Assembly: GCA_963965975.1 (NCBI GenBank) | Contig: OZ014420.1 | Span: 5,668,001-5,732,000, forward strand | Origin: Xestospongia bergquistia | Lineage: Eukaryota; Porifera; Demospongiae; Haplosclerida; Petrosiidae | Direction of reading: 5' to 3' | DNA length: 64,000 nucleotides | Shown: in pieces, positions 1-11,511 of the stretch | How the letters are laid out: every line of letters begins with the position of its first letter | Position numbering within the stretch: the first letter of the stretch is position 1 | Notes under the pieces: generated by a model | The model's input: only the letters and a program-made list of their open reading frames with translations | Told to the model about the DNA's origin: nothing | Databases searched by the model: none | Position numbers and translations under genes: made by a program

Positions 1-57
1 GTCCAATGACACGGAGAGCGACTCATCTTTTCATCTAGAGAACATCGGAGAATCCAA

Positions 58-196
58 GAACAGTCAAGAACATCAGAGAAGAACAGTCAAGAGCATCAAA
101 GAAGAACAGTCAAGAACATCAGAGAAGAACAGTCAAGAGCATCAGAGAAGAACAGTCAAGAACATCAGAGAAGAACAGTCAAGAACACAGTAAGAA
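58..196. repeat. 23-bp tandem repeat, about six copies
   Basis: A 23-base unit containing AGAACAGTCAAGA and CATCAGAGA repeats back to back about six times, with an alternating aacatc/gagcatc variation between neighbouring units. The copies have no unique spacers, so this is a minisatellite and not a CRISPR array. The last copy degrades near 190. No gene is visible around it. Confidence 0.9.
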
Positions 197-1455
197 CTTC
201 CAAGTTGAGTCGTGTAGAAACGAAGAGATCTAGAGATTAGAAGTCAATCTTTATTAGTAAAGTGATTTTACAAAATTAAAAACTAAAAATAAATAAATAA
301 AAAGTTAAGAATAAAAAAGAAAAGAAACAGATAAGGATGACAAAAAATGAAAAGAAAAGATGATCCAGCGACGAGAAGGGCGAGTCGATCCAACGAAGTA
401 CGAGATGATCCAACGATGACGTGATCCTAGAGAACATAGAGGGAGAAAGAAAGAGGACTTGTAACAACTGAAAAATCGACGAGAGATGATGGATGGAGAA
501 ATAACTCACCTAATAATATAAGCTTGCAAAATGGAGAACTTTTATTATCATCAAGAAATCCTGTCATGCTTCAATTTGAAAACCAGTCACAAAAAACGTG
601 TGACAAATTTGGCGGGAAATACCACGCGCGTGATCAACATTAATTGATTTTTAATTGATCTGATTAACAACTAATTAAAAAAGTCATAAATATATAAAAT
701 ATATTACAGTATTTTAAATATTCTACAGATTGTTACTGAAAAGAAATATAGTTGTAATGGAATGTTTATATGATATAATTAAAGTACAATATTTCTAAGG
801 AAGGAAACTATTTATTGTCATAACCATTACAACTTGTTGTTGTAAACAATGTAAAAGCATAAAAAATAATAAACATTGCTAAAATGAATTTGCTTTAACT
901 TGGAATTTTAAACTTAGAACTTTTTTAGAAAATGTTGTTATTTAGTTGTATATGTGTGCGTGAATGTTAATTATTTTACTCCTTCAATTATCCTTTAATT
1001 ATAAATGTATTTAATATAATATTATATTGTCATAATAAAATAAAAATAATTTATATTTTTAAGTGTCTAGGTAGCTTGCAAAGAAACACCATACTTTAAT
1101 GTGAAATGATGAATCCTGGTCTCAGCTCCAGACTAGAAATACACTTCATTTTGTAGCTCGTTAGCCTAAGAAATAAGCAGTACATAAATAGCTCCCATGA
1201 CGGACTCATCTGACACTGGTGGTCATTATAATTTTATTAGAGGTCAGACTGAGTTATGTGGTTGTTATATTATAATAAACATGTGGACTGTTTTAGTGTC
1301 TCTCTTTTAATTTTAATATAGTTTTTAGGTACTGGTAAATTATTTCAATAATACATTTCTCAGTTTATTTATACATTTCATTAATTAATTTAGATCATTT
1401 TCATAATCCTTCATGAAAAACTAACTGTCACTACTATCTGGACTCTCTGGAAAGC
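197..1455. other. AT-rich stretch without a recognisable gene
   Basis: No splice-flanked open frame or recognisable domain was seen on either strand. A 77-codon frame on the minus strand at 276-509 is low-complexity Phe/Ser/Leu and is probably chance. Part of this stretch could be the 3' UTR and downstream flank of the minus-strand gene ending at 1456. Confidence 0.5.
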
Positions 1456-2306
1456 CTATTTTCCACAGTGAGGGATCAGATTCAGGTGGTTATACAAATG
1501 TTTATGCCAACAAGCTTTCAATAAATGCTCTTGTTCATTTTTGTATATACCATGACCTCCTTGAAACCACTTGACAGAGAGAGAAAGAGAACAAAATGCT
1601 TACACATGCAAAACTAATTCTACAAGATGAGCCTAGTAAGATATAGAAGTAGCTATACAACAATATAATGACTTGTGGTCAGTATATTTTGATACTAATG
1701 ATAGTGACTGTACATATATACAGACCATATCTTTAAAGTTTCTATGTATGACATTTTAAAAATTAAATCATGTTTACTTTGACTTTTTAGTCGGTTCATT
1801 ATGTTTTAATACACAAATTTATATGTGACCTTATGATAATACACAAATTTATATGTGTCCTTATGATAATACACAAATTTATATGTGACCTTATGATAAT
1901 ACTTACTTATTTACTTACTTTAGTACAGTCTGGACAAGCTGTTCCTGGCAATTTTGCTCTTTTATCTTTCCTTCTAATTGATACCACACAACTATATGTA
2001 GGAAGACCAGCTCGTTGTGCTAACTGTTGTTCTTCAGTACTGTGAGATGTGTCCAAAATTATTTTACACAATAAATTATCTAGTATAATTATAATTCTTA
2101 CAGTTTTTTAGTAACTCCAGTATTTTCATGAGAATTGGTCTGTTCATGGAATGCTATTAAATAGACTACAAGTAGAAAATTATATTACATTACCTTAATC
2201 TGTTTAGCTTGAGAAATTTGCTTATCTTTTTGTGGGAGCATGATATGACTTGATGGCTTGTTGTCATGGTGATTGCAGTCTATAATTTCATCACTTGCTA
2301 GCGCAT
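1456..2306 (-). CDS. 3' exons of a gene, possibly CtIP/RBBP8-like (partial)
   Basis: Seen: a final minus-strand exon at 1456-1569 (37 codons, stop at 1456) is preceded by an acceptor. It joins in phase to an exon at 1919-2039, whose donor is GTAAGT. The joined peptide reads SIRRKDKRAKLPGTACPDC, then KWF, then LLKACWHKH near the end. This resembles the C-terminal Sae2/CtIP region: basic RKK stretch, LxGxxCxxC, aromatic pair, later Cys/His. CtIP promotes DNA-end resection with MRE11 in the nucleus. Two further exon-like open pieces lie upstream, at 2102-2153 and 2194-2306, with good splice signals. I could not join them to 1919-2039 in one consistent phase, so an exon is missing or mis-set. The 5' part of the gene was not found; the 2314-2839 repeats and gene 1 follow. 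The family call is tentative; the existence of a spliced gene end is firmer. Confidence 0.42.
1811..1900. repeat. 30-bp tandem repeat, three copies
   Basis: The unit ACACAAATTTATATGTGACC plus TTATGATAAT occurs three times in a row with one substitution in the middle copy. It lies in the intron just downstream (minus strand) of the exon at 1919-2039. The 70-codon plus-strand frame through it is an artefact of the 30-bp periodicity. Confidence 0.9.
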
Positions 2307-2313
2307 CTGAGGA

Positions 2314-2840
2314 ATATTTATTTTATAAATCAATGTAATTACCCTCTATAGTTGGTAGCCTATGCTGCATGTATTATCTCTATTTTTATAATCATTTCTC
2401 AAAATGTTTAATACACAAAAACAGTATGAGACAACAATTAACTTTAATATACTTTAAGTAAAGCTTTTGTCCCAATACACTTTAGCTTCTGTGAGTGACA
2501 TTGGAGTAATTACAAAGCACTATTTGATTATATAAAATATTAAAATCTGAATAACTATCTAAATTTTGGCAGGAAAGCAAATTTTAGAATTTAGCTAGAT
2601 CTTCAGTAATGAACTTTATTTATTTTATAAATCAATGTAATTACCCTCTATAGTTGGTAGCCATTGTTGCATGTATTATCTCTGTATTTATAATCAGCTT
2701 TCAAAATGTTTAATACACAAAAACAGTATGAGATAGTAATTAACTTTGATATACTTTAAGTAAAGCTTTTGTCCCAATACACTTTAGCTTCTGTGAGTGA
2801 CATTGGAGTAATTACATAACACTATTTGATTATATATAAT
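2314..2840. repeat. Direct duplication of about 220 bp
   Basis: The segment at about 2314-2540 is repeated with few differences at about 2617-2839, a 302-base offset. Both copies include the landmark TCCCAATACACTTTAGCTTC. About 75 bases of unrelated sequence separate them. Neither copy has a coherent reading frame. It lies between the minus-strand gene end and the first large receptor gene, so it could be upstream sequence for both. Confidence 0.85.
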
Positions 2841-3007
2841 ACCAGTTTATACAACACTTTACTATAGTCTATTGATCATGTGATTTAAAATTAAGGGCTT
2901 TGCTGTCTCTTGATTGTCAAGGGAAAGTTTCCAGACCATAATTCTCAGGTACAGCTAACAAAGGTATCAAATTGATTTTTTTATTTGATTTTGCTTTCAG
3001 TTTTCTG

Positions 3008-6000
3008 ATGACTTCAAGTAGTCCCATTCCTCTTTACCTTTCAATTTTCTTTTCTTTTTTCTGTCTCACTATTGGTGTTGAGTATTATGTCTCATCTTTT
3101 GATGGTGTGGTTTGTCCTAGTGATAATATACCTTGTCACAACGTCTCTTATTATGTTAGCAATGCTGAATTCTACTTCAATGATGATACAATCTTCTACT
3201 TTCTAGAGGGAATTCATTCATTAGAACAACAAGGATTAGTCATGATCAACGAAGTTAGTAACCTCACTCTACATGGACTAGGTAGCATAAAGCAGGGATT
3301 CCATGAGACTGTGAGAGAGTCTACAGTTCAAGTCATATGTACTAACAATGTGTCAAGTGGGTTTGCCTTTGATACTGGAGCAGATATAACTATAACTGGC
3401 ATTACATTTATTAACTGTGGAGGTGTGGGAAATTCTACTGGATTTTCTACAACAACATATGCCACACTAAGTTTTAATTTTGTTAAAAATGTGATCCTGG
3501 AACAAGTCTCAATATTGAATGGAACTGGTTTGGGTGTACTCCTCAGAAACTCTTACCATGTTTTAATTCAAGATAGTTCTTTTTCTCATAATGAAATCCC
3601 TTTGTGTAAAGAGGTACTATGTCCAGGTGGTAATCTTCATATTATTATGTTTAAACAACATACCTTTGATGATGAAAACACTACAAACATAAGCATTGAG
3701 ATTGTAAGAAGCAACTTTTCTTTTGGCTATGCTACGGACTTTGGCGTTAGCGGAGGAATATCTCTTAAAATTATGATGAGTGACACTGAAGTCAATCTTA
3801 ATGTACTGATGAATGACATCATCCTTTATGGCAACAGTGCTATTTTAGCACCTAATCTTGATATTGAATTCAATTGTCCATTGGGAATTTCTTATGATGT
3901 CCTTATCAACGATACAATCAGTACTTATGGTAATGCATTAAGGCCACCACCTCAATCCATCCGGGATGTTCTTCAGATCAATGCAGGAGGTATTTATTTT
4001 ATAGATCAGTCTAAACATACAGGAAAGAAAATATTAAACATTTATAACTCTGAGTTTTCCCATAATAATGTTTATAATTACGGTGGCTTGCTAATTAACT
4101 TGATCACTGATTTATCAGATAATGTAGTCGTTACTATTGACAACTGTATCATTAAAAACAACACTGGTGATGTTGGTGCAGCATTGTATGGATTTTCATT
4201 CAGAACTCTTCAAAGCCCTTTGCCAAATTTCATTTTGAAAAATGTTCATATCAAAGGTAACAAGTTAAATAGTGGTGACGACTCTCTATTTGGTGCAGTC
4301 CTTTTACAAAACTTCAACATCACTATAGAAGATTTGGTCATTATTGATAACCAAGCAACTGGTTTAGTCAGTTTGTCGTCAACATTAACATTTACAGGAG
4401 TAGACAACATCTTTAGAAATAACTCTGGAACAAATGGAGGTGGATTAGCTTTATATGAGTCATCATTTCTTATACTTCAAGCTCCTTTGTACATTGATTT
4501 CTTGAATAACACTGCTGAAAACAAAGGTGGTGGAATCTTTGTAAGTCAAGTTACTATGCGTACAACTAACATTAAAACATTTTGTTTTTTCCAATTGCCT
4601 GATGGTGCAAATGATAACAGTGGTACCAATATTCAATTGTATTTTGAAAGCAATACAGCGAAGGTATCAGGTGATGTATTATATGGTGGTAACGTACAAC
4701 ATTGCTCTAATAGTGTGAGTTTCAATAGAGTGTTTAACTATACTCAACAATCTGGTTTATCTGTAATATCTTCAGATCCAAATGAAATATGTTACTGCAA
4801 AGATCAAAGCCCTGATTGTTTGCAATATCGAGAGACAGTGTCCATTTCACCAGGGGAAATGTTCACAGTTGAGCTGGCACCAGTAGGTCAATTTGAAGGT
4901 GTTGCTCCAGCTGTACTGCAACTAACAGATTATACAAGTGAATCATTACCTATAAAAACATTAGTTGACCTTCAAGCTAAATGCAACCTTGTAAACTACA
5001 CAGTTAATCAAAGTGCCTCTCTAATATATTTATCACTAGATGGAGTTGGCAATCCTGTTAATGACACACAGACAAAGCTTCTAAAGATTGAGATATTGCC
5101 TTGCCCTCCTGGGTTTACCCTAGATACACATACTGGTTTGTGTCAGTGTGATGCCATACTAGAAATGATTACAAGTGTGGAATGTGATGTCACAACTCAA
5201 CAAATGTCACGAGAAGGTAGTGTTTGGATGGGTTATGATAATACTAGCAATTGCACAATAGTGCGACGTGATTGCCCATATGACTATTGTCTTACATCTA
5301 GAGTGACATTTCATATCAGCAATCCTGATCCACAATGTGATCTTCATAGATCTGGTATCATGTGTGGACAATGTGCTGAAGGATACAGTCTTTTGTTAGG
5401 CTCAAACCAATGTGACAATTCATGTACAAATGTATACCTTCTTTTAATACCAGTTTTTGCGCTGGCTGGGTTTGTACTAGTAGCCTTTCTTATCGCTTTG
5501 AACTTAACTGTATCAAAAGGAACTATCAATGGACTTATATTTTATGCTAACGTTATCAAGATCAACGAAGATGTATTCTTTCCAAATGGCCCAATACCTG
5601 TTTTAAGTCAATTCATATCATGGATAAATCTAGATTTTGGCATTCAAAGTTGTTTCTACAAAGGTATGACAAGTCTTGACAAAGCCTGGCTACACTTTGT
5701 CTTTCCTGTCTATATTTGGATCATCATTATTATCCTCATTGTACTTGCACGATATTTCAGTAAAGTTGCAAAACTCTTGGGCAACAATGCAGTGCCTGTG
5801 CTAGCAACTCTCTTGTTGTTAGCTTATTCCAAAATATTTCGTGCAGCTGTTAATGCTTTTAATGGTACCGTGGTACATTGTGGTAGAGACTCTGCAGCAG
5901 TATGGTACATTGATCCTAACATCTACTACTATGATCCTGCTCATATTAGTCTTGTCATTGTTGGAGGGGTCTTCTTTATTTTATTAGCTCTTCCATTCAC

Positions 6001-6679
6001 TATGATCCTTCTATTCAACTATCCTATCTCCATCATACTCAATAGTGAGAAATTGCATGCATGTGGTTGCCATAGCAACAGGCTTGGAGTTCGATTATTT
6101 TTTCAGGCATATAATGCACCATACAAAAGTATGTTTGTATTTTGGACTGGACTTTTACTGCTTGTTAGATTCATCCTCGTTTTTGTTGTTTCTTTCTCCA
6201 GCAATACCAGTACCATTGTTGCTACAATAACATTAACAGCTATTTTGTTAGCCTTGATGGGTAGTTTTGGTGGTGTTTACGAAAAGAAACCTCTTGACAT
6301 TCTTGAAGCTTGGTTCTTACTCAATCTTATTTTCATCTCTACCATTACCCAGCTCAAGCATGCTCAAACAGCCATTATTATTGGTATCACATTGGCATTA
6401 AAAACATTTCTAGGTATCTTGATCTTCCATATCATCCATAGATTCAAAGATACAAAATATATACGTCCACTAATGACAATATTAGAAGCCTGCATTGAAA
6501 AGAAAAAGAAAGTCATCGCAGCTACCAATCCAGAAGAAAAAAGTAAAGAAAGTGAAAGATCTCGTGCTGTGTCAACTACAAGCATTGAATTAATTAGACG
6601 TCGTGAGACTCTATTATCAGATGATTTCGATTCTGAGCAAGGGTTGACTATTAGGTCTCATAAGACCTCAAATAATTGA
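3008..6679 (+). CDS. Beta-helix ectodomain multi-pass membrane protein 1
   Basis: One 1,223-aa exon. The first in-frame ATG is at 3008; the open frame upstream is closed by TTTGCTTTCAG, which looks like a 5'-UTR intron acceptor. Residues about 5-25 form a signal peptide. Residues about 30-560 are Asn/Ser/Thr-rich with many N-glycosylation sites and short repeated blocks such as NNSGTNGGGLALYES and NKGGGIFV, as in right-handed beta-helix (pectin-lyase-fold) solenoids. A Cys-rich region follows, ending in SGIMCGQCAEGYSLLLGSNQC just before the membrane. About eight hydrophobic segments run from about residue 805 to 1150 and include LGNNAVPVLATLLLLAYSK and WTGLLLLVRF. The cytosolic tail ends near IRRRETLL. 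The fold is inferred from pattern. I do not recognise a named family; large proteins of this layout occur in sponges and cnidarians without an assigned function. A surface receptor or channel-like role is inference. Confidence 0.9.
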   Translation: MTSSSPIPLYLSIFFSFFCLTIGVEYYVSSFDGVVCPSDNIPCHNVSYYVSNAEFYFNDDTIFYFLEGIHSLEQQGLVMINEVSNLTLHGLGSIKQGFHETVRESTVQVICTNNVSSGFAFDTGADITITGITFINCGGVGNSTGFSTTTYATLSFNFVKNVILEQVSILNGTGLGVLLRNSYHVLIQDSSFSHNEIPLCKEVLCPGGNLHIIMFKQHTFDDENTTNISIEIVRSNFSFGYATDFGVSGGISLKIMMSDTEVNLNVLMNDIILYGNSAILAPNLDIEFNCPLGISYDVLINDTISTYGNALRPPPQSIRDVLQINAGGIYFIDQSKHTGKKILNIYNSEFSHNNVYNYGGLLINLITDLSDNVVVTIDNCIIKNNTGDVGAALYGFSFRTLQSPLPNFILKNVHIKGNKLNSGDDSLFGAVLLQNFNITIEDLVIIDNQATGLVSLSSTLTFTGVDNIFRNNSGTNGGGLALYESSFLILQAPLYIDFLNNTAENKGGGIFVSQVTMRTTNIKTFCFFQLPDGANDNSGTNIQLYFESNTAKVSGDVLYGGNVQHCSNSVSFNRVFNYTQQSGLSVISSDPNEICYCKDQSPDCLQYRETVSISPGEMFTVELAPVGQFEGVAPAVLQLTDYTSESLPIKTLVDLQAKCNLVNYTVNQSASLIYLSLDGVGNPVNDTQTKLLKIEILPCPPGFTLDTHTGLCQCDAILEMITSVECDVTTQQMSREGSVWMGYDNTSNCTIVRRDCPYDYCLTSRVTFHISNPDPQCDLHRSGIMCGQCAEGYSLLLGSNQCDNSCTNVYLLLIPVFALAGFVLVAFLIALNLTVSKGTINGLIFYANVIKINEDVFFPNGPIPVLSQFISWINLDFGIQSCFYKGMTSLDKAWLHFVFPVYIWIIIIILIVLARYFSKVAKLLGNNAVPVLATLLLLAYSKIFRAAVNAFNGTVVHCGRDSAAVWYIDPNIYYYDPAHISLVIVGGVFFILLALPFTMILLFNYPISIILNSEKLHACGCHSNRLGVRLFFQAYNAPYKSMFVFWTGLLLLVRFILVFVVSFSSNTSTIVATITLTAILLALMGSFGGVYEKKPLDILEAWFLLNLIFISTITQLKHAQTAIIIGITLALKTFLGILIFHIIHRFKDTKYIRPLMTILEACIEKKKKVIAATNPEEKSKESERSRAVSTTSIELIRRRETLLSDDFDSEQGLTIRSHKTSNN

Positions 6680-7338
6680 TACTTTAATAATAATTACATA
6701 TATAGTTATTGTGTGTTTTAATTTAGCCATTTGACCTATTTTAGTTATTTTTAGTGTGACGTGATTTTGATCGATTGTGAGACCATAATAGAAATGATAA
6801 CGTGTGTAATAATGTGATGTCACAAACAAAGCTATCATAAAATTATATCAACTGCATAATATAGTAATGCTTGTATCATTATTGTATGATATATATATAC
6901 TAGCAACATTTCATATCAGCAAATGTATTGTTAAGTTGTTTTTGCTGGTAACCAACCATTCATGATTTTGCACCTAAACCCTACATATATAATAACAAGT
7001 GTCACTATCTTTAATATAATTATGTATAATTACGTGAAAATATTCCTGTTGTTATCTAATCCCAAACAATATGGCTGACCTATGTATGTACCAGTAATTG
7101 GTAACATACTTCAATATAAAATTAATACATACATGTTCTTAAGAGTGATGACTAGGCATTATGTGGTATGTACTATAGAGTTGTGACAATAGACTAACAG
7201 TGAACTTGACAGTATGATTAAGCCTGCTGTGATGTTGTGGGCTGTTCCTATTAACACCAAGGTGACCTTGTGGGACTGTTCCTGTTAACCCCAAAAGGGG
7301 AGGTAAGCTTCTGTTTAACTGTTACATACTTTCCAAGA
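6680..7338 (+). other. Intergenic region between receptor genes 1 and 2
   Basis: AT-rich spacer with no second gene visible. Its first part should hold the 3' UTR of gene 1 and its last part the promoter of gene 2. No clear canonical promoter element could be identified by eye. Confidence 0.5.
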
Positions 7339-10300
7339 ATGGACCAAATAGTAAGACTTTTAATCCTAATAGTCAATTGAGTATGATAATATTAATATTT
7401 CAATTTTATTTAGAGTGGTGTCAATGGTCATATATTCTATACAATTTTACTTACATATACTCTTGTGTTGGTATGTTCCTGTAAGGAATTCTATGTATCA
7501 GCTCCCAATGGAACACCTTGTCCAAACAGCAATATCCCTTGTAATATGCTTGCTTTCTACACCAATTTTTCTGAATCTTATTTCACTGATGATACAATTT
7601 TCTATTTCCTAGAGGGGACACATTCTCTGGAAGAGGAGGAAATACTTCTAATCAATGGAGTACATAACATTACTTTACAGGGACTTGGAGAAATGGTACA
7701 AGGTTTCCATGAGACAGTGATGGAATCAACAGTTAAAATAACTTGTCATGGAGCTAGTTCTGCCATAATATTTTTATACTCAATTGGTGTAAACATACAA
7801 GGCTTGACTATATCTGAATGTAGTATAAATGCCAGCTTAGTTAATACTGTATGTAACACCCTATTTCCTAATACAACAGTCGCATTAGGTTTTTTCGAAA
7901 CATATAATATCTCCATTAGTAACTGTTCCATACAAAATAACACTGGCGCTGGACTGATCTTAATCAATGCATTTGGAGTGACTATTTCTTTTTCTTTCTT
8001 TTCTAACAACAAAGTAGGAGGAAATGTTCTTATTGTTAACACAAATCCAACTTCGTGTCTTTCAACAAGTGAAATGCAGATTTATAATTTAGATATCTTT
8101 GACTCTTTTTTCTCATTTGGTGAGGGAGCACCACAAGCATCAGGCATCACCATCATTCTAGAACAAAATTGTGCCTACAAAGTGGACATCAAGTTAGTAA
8201 GGGTAACAGCTTATGCAAACAGTGGCAATGCCTGGGGTAATATTGGCCTTGCTACTGCTGATACTGTACTGTATTATTCCTTGCTTGTTGATTCAATGGT
8301 ATCTAGTCAAGGAAGATCTAATCTTACTGGAGCTGGTATGCTTATTAACATAGGAACAGCATCTGATTTATCTACTTGCCTTTGTTCCTACAAACCTCCT
8401 TCACAAACAACTACACCAATAATTGTACAAAACAGCCATTTCTTTAAAAATTTTGCTAAGTTTGGTGCTGGGTTTATATTGTCAACACAGAGAACAGAGA
8501 ATGTGACAGTGCCACAACAGATAATAATAGAGTCTTGTCAGTTTTATGATAATGTAGGGCTTGCTGGTAGTGGTGTCTACATTACTCAAGCAGAAATATT
8601 GCCTCTTAATTCTCCACTGTCATTTGTCTTGGCAAATTTGACCATCAATAATAATATAATCCTTGATGACCATCCATCATGTGCTATGTTCCTCTATAGT
8701 GTTGAATTGGCTTACATCCACAATGCACATGTATTTAATAACAATGACACAGGTCTCCTTGTTTACGATTCTGTTGTCATGTTTCTGGGCTTTGACAACA
8801 AGATTTACAATAATAATGCTAGTCGAGGAGGAGGCATTGCTGTTTATGGTAACTCCATTCTAATAATTTCTAATGGAACATATATTGACTTTCTTAACAA
8901 CTATGCCGAAGAACTAGGAGGTGGAATTTATATTAATTCAAAATCTCCATTTTTAAGTGTATGTCGTATTCAATTTGCATATCTTCGTGATAACTCACTT
9001 CCTGACAGTCGTTTGTATTTTGCTAATAACACAGCTGGAATTGCAGGGTCAGCATTATATGGTGGAATGTTTGATGATTGTCAGAACTTACTTGACAGTT
9101 CATCACAACATGTGAAACCATCTCTGTTCCATCAACTTATTAATGTGACTGACCAACTTGGATCATCAGTTGTCTCATCAGATGCGCTTAATATTTGTTT
9201 TTGCATCAATAATGTCCCGAATTGCTCTGATAGTTTCCAAACAATATACTTTTCAGTTTATCCTGGAGACTTTATTAATATTCAGCTAGTTGCTATTGGT
9301 CAAAGGGGAGGTTTCACAGAAGGTTTTATATCCTTATATACATTATATAGTTCTCCTAATCAACAGGTAATTCGAATACCTCCTTCATGTTCTAATATCA
9401 ATCATACCATCACTGAAACTCGTGATAATAACACATCTATCATAGTATCAATTGGTATAGTGGATCCTAACCTACTTCGATCAGGTGTTCCAAAAGAATT
9501 ACTGTCAGTTAACATTTCCAATCTTCCGTGTCCTCCTGGGTTTTCAATCTCCTCAGATAGTGGGATATGTGTCTGTGCAAATATCTTACGTAATTCTCAT
9601 ATACAAGTCACTTGCAATATCACAGCAAATGCTATAATAAGAGAGGGAAACTCTTGGATTGGTTACAGGGAACAAGATCATTGTATTATTATCAAAAACG
9701 AATGTCCATTTGATTATTGTAGAACTTCTAGTGTCATTTTTAATATTACCTCTCCTGATCCACAGTGTGCTCTTAATCGATCTGGACTACTCTGTGCACA
9801 ATGTGTTGAAGGACTCAGTCTCATGTTAGGTTCCAATCAATGTGGACAATGTACTAATGACTGTTTAGCTCTTATCATTCCATTTGCCCTGGCTGGTATA
9901 GCACTGGTAGTTTTCCTCATTGCTTTAAATCTAACAGTGTCTGTTGGTACTATCAATGGTCTTATATTCTATGCTAATATCGTAAAAATCAATGAAACCA
10001 TTTTCTTTCCCAATGGTCCCATTCCATTACTTAGTCAATTCATTTCCTGGCTCAATCTAGATCTGGGTATTGAGACTTGTTTCTTTAATGGTATGAATGC
10101 ATACAGCAATACATGGCTACAGTTTGCTTTCCCTTTCTATATATGGCTTATAATAGGAGTCATCATTTATGCCTGCCGTCACTCAACAAGGGTGTCCAAA
10201 CTAGTTGGCAACAATGCTGTCCCAGTCTTAGCAACACTTGTGCTATTGTCATTCACAAAACTATTCAGCACAATTATACTAGTCTTTCATTTGAGTGTAA

Positions 10301-11073
10301 TTCAATGCGAGTCTCTCAAGCTATATCGATGGAGCTTGGATACCAGTATGCACTATTTCTCTCTCCCACATGGTATACTGTTTCTGACTACATTGGTTAT
10401 ATTATTCTGTTTAGCAGTACCTTACATGCTTCTTCTCTTGCTTAATCCAATTATTGGAGGTAAAATTTCTCATTTTCCTATATGTAAATGCTGTGTAAAA
10501 CTGAAACCATTCTTTGATGCTTATTATGGACCTTTTAAGGACAAATATCGATATTGGACAGGACTACTGCTTTTAATGCGTATTCTATTATTGGGTATTT
10601 CATTCACTAATAGGACAACTACTTTCACCATTACTATATCCTTTACAGCAATACTGGTGAGTTTAGAGGCGTGTGTAGGAGGTGTTTACCAGAATACCTA
10701 TCTTAACATTCTGGAAGTATGTTTCTTTTGTCTTTTAATAATTCAGGCTACACTAGCAAATAATAGTTATGGATATGTAGGAAGTGTTGTAATCACTTTA
10801 ATAGCATTGATGACTTTTGGGGGTATTGTATGCTATCATGTCTATCACCGATTTCAAAAAGAAATAACAACTATTGCAACAAGATTGGTAAAGAGTATCA
10901 TTCGTTCTGACTCTAAATTGGAGGAACAATTAATAGCCGAAGGGGATACATTTACAGTTAACAATTCATCATCTGGTACAACTACCAGTATCGCTCAGAC
11001 AAGTGTACAGATACGGCGAAGAGAGTCTCTACTTTTGGATGTTGTTTCTTATAGTTATCAGAATAATAATTAA
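7339..11073 (+). CDS. Beta-helix ectodomain multi-pass membrane protein 2
   Basis: Paralogue of the gene at 3008. The long frame lacks a usable ATG. A 12-base exon at 7339-7350 (Met-Asp-Gln-Ile), donor GTAAGA, a 63-base intron and the acceptor TTTTATTTAG ending at 7413 join it in phase. This supplies a hydrophobic signal segment before KEFYVSAPNG. The result is 1,223 aa, the same length as paralogue 1, which supports the model. Shared features are the DDTIFYFLEG block near the N terminus, NASRGGGIAVYGNS and ELGGGIYI beta-helix-like blocks, the SGLLCAQCVEGLSLMLGSNQC juxtamembrane Cys box (here with an extra CGQC), about eight membrane segments and the C-terminal QIRRRESLLLD. The role is unknown. 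The main doubt is the tiny first exon. Confidence 0.85.
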
Positions 11074-11511
11074 CCAATAATTAATAGCTTATATATTTCC
11101 TTTATAAGAAGTGTGTAGTTAATTTATATTTGTTATGTATAAATTGATTTTAATATGGAATAAATTACACATCATATTTGTAGTTATAATTTGATTTGTT
11201 CACCATATGTATATGATATCATTTCCTGGGTGTATGTTATGATATTCAATTACATCAAATACAGGAAGTTGATTCCATATTTGGTATGCCAAACTTGTAC
11301 ACAAACACCTAAAATATATTCTTAAAATGGACAAGTGCAATTTGTTTTTCTAATTTGTACTTAATTTGTATCACAATCGTAACTCAATTGTTATATAATG
11401 AGCAATAACAATGTCATCTAAATGAGTATGACTTGTGGGTGTACCTCTAGAATACTACAAATATCTGATACCACTAAACTGTATTATAATTAGTAGTTTG
11501 TATAATCTGCC
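11074..11511 (+). other. Intergenic region between receptor genes 2 and 3
   Basis: AT-rich spacer of 438 bases. No open frame, RNA gene or repeat stands out. It presumably carries the 3' UTR of gene 2 and the promoter and 5' UTR of gene 3. Confidence 0.5.

Noticed and set aside
58-196. CRISPR-like regular repeats
   Set aside because: The 23-bp units are contiguous with no unique spacers, and the surroundings are eukaryotic.
276-509. 77-codon minus-strand frame
   Set aside because: Low-complexity Phe/Ser/Leu without a convincing start context or homology.
2972-3007. Upstream extension of receptor gene 1 using a TTG start
   Set aside because: TTG is not a plausible animal start; the segment ends in an acceptor-like TTTGCTTTCAG and a proper ATG follows at 3008.
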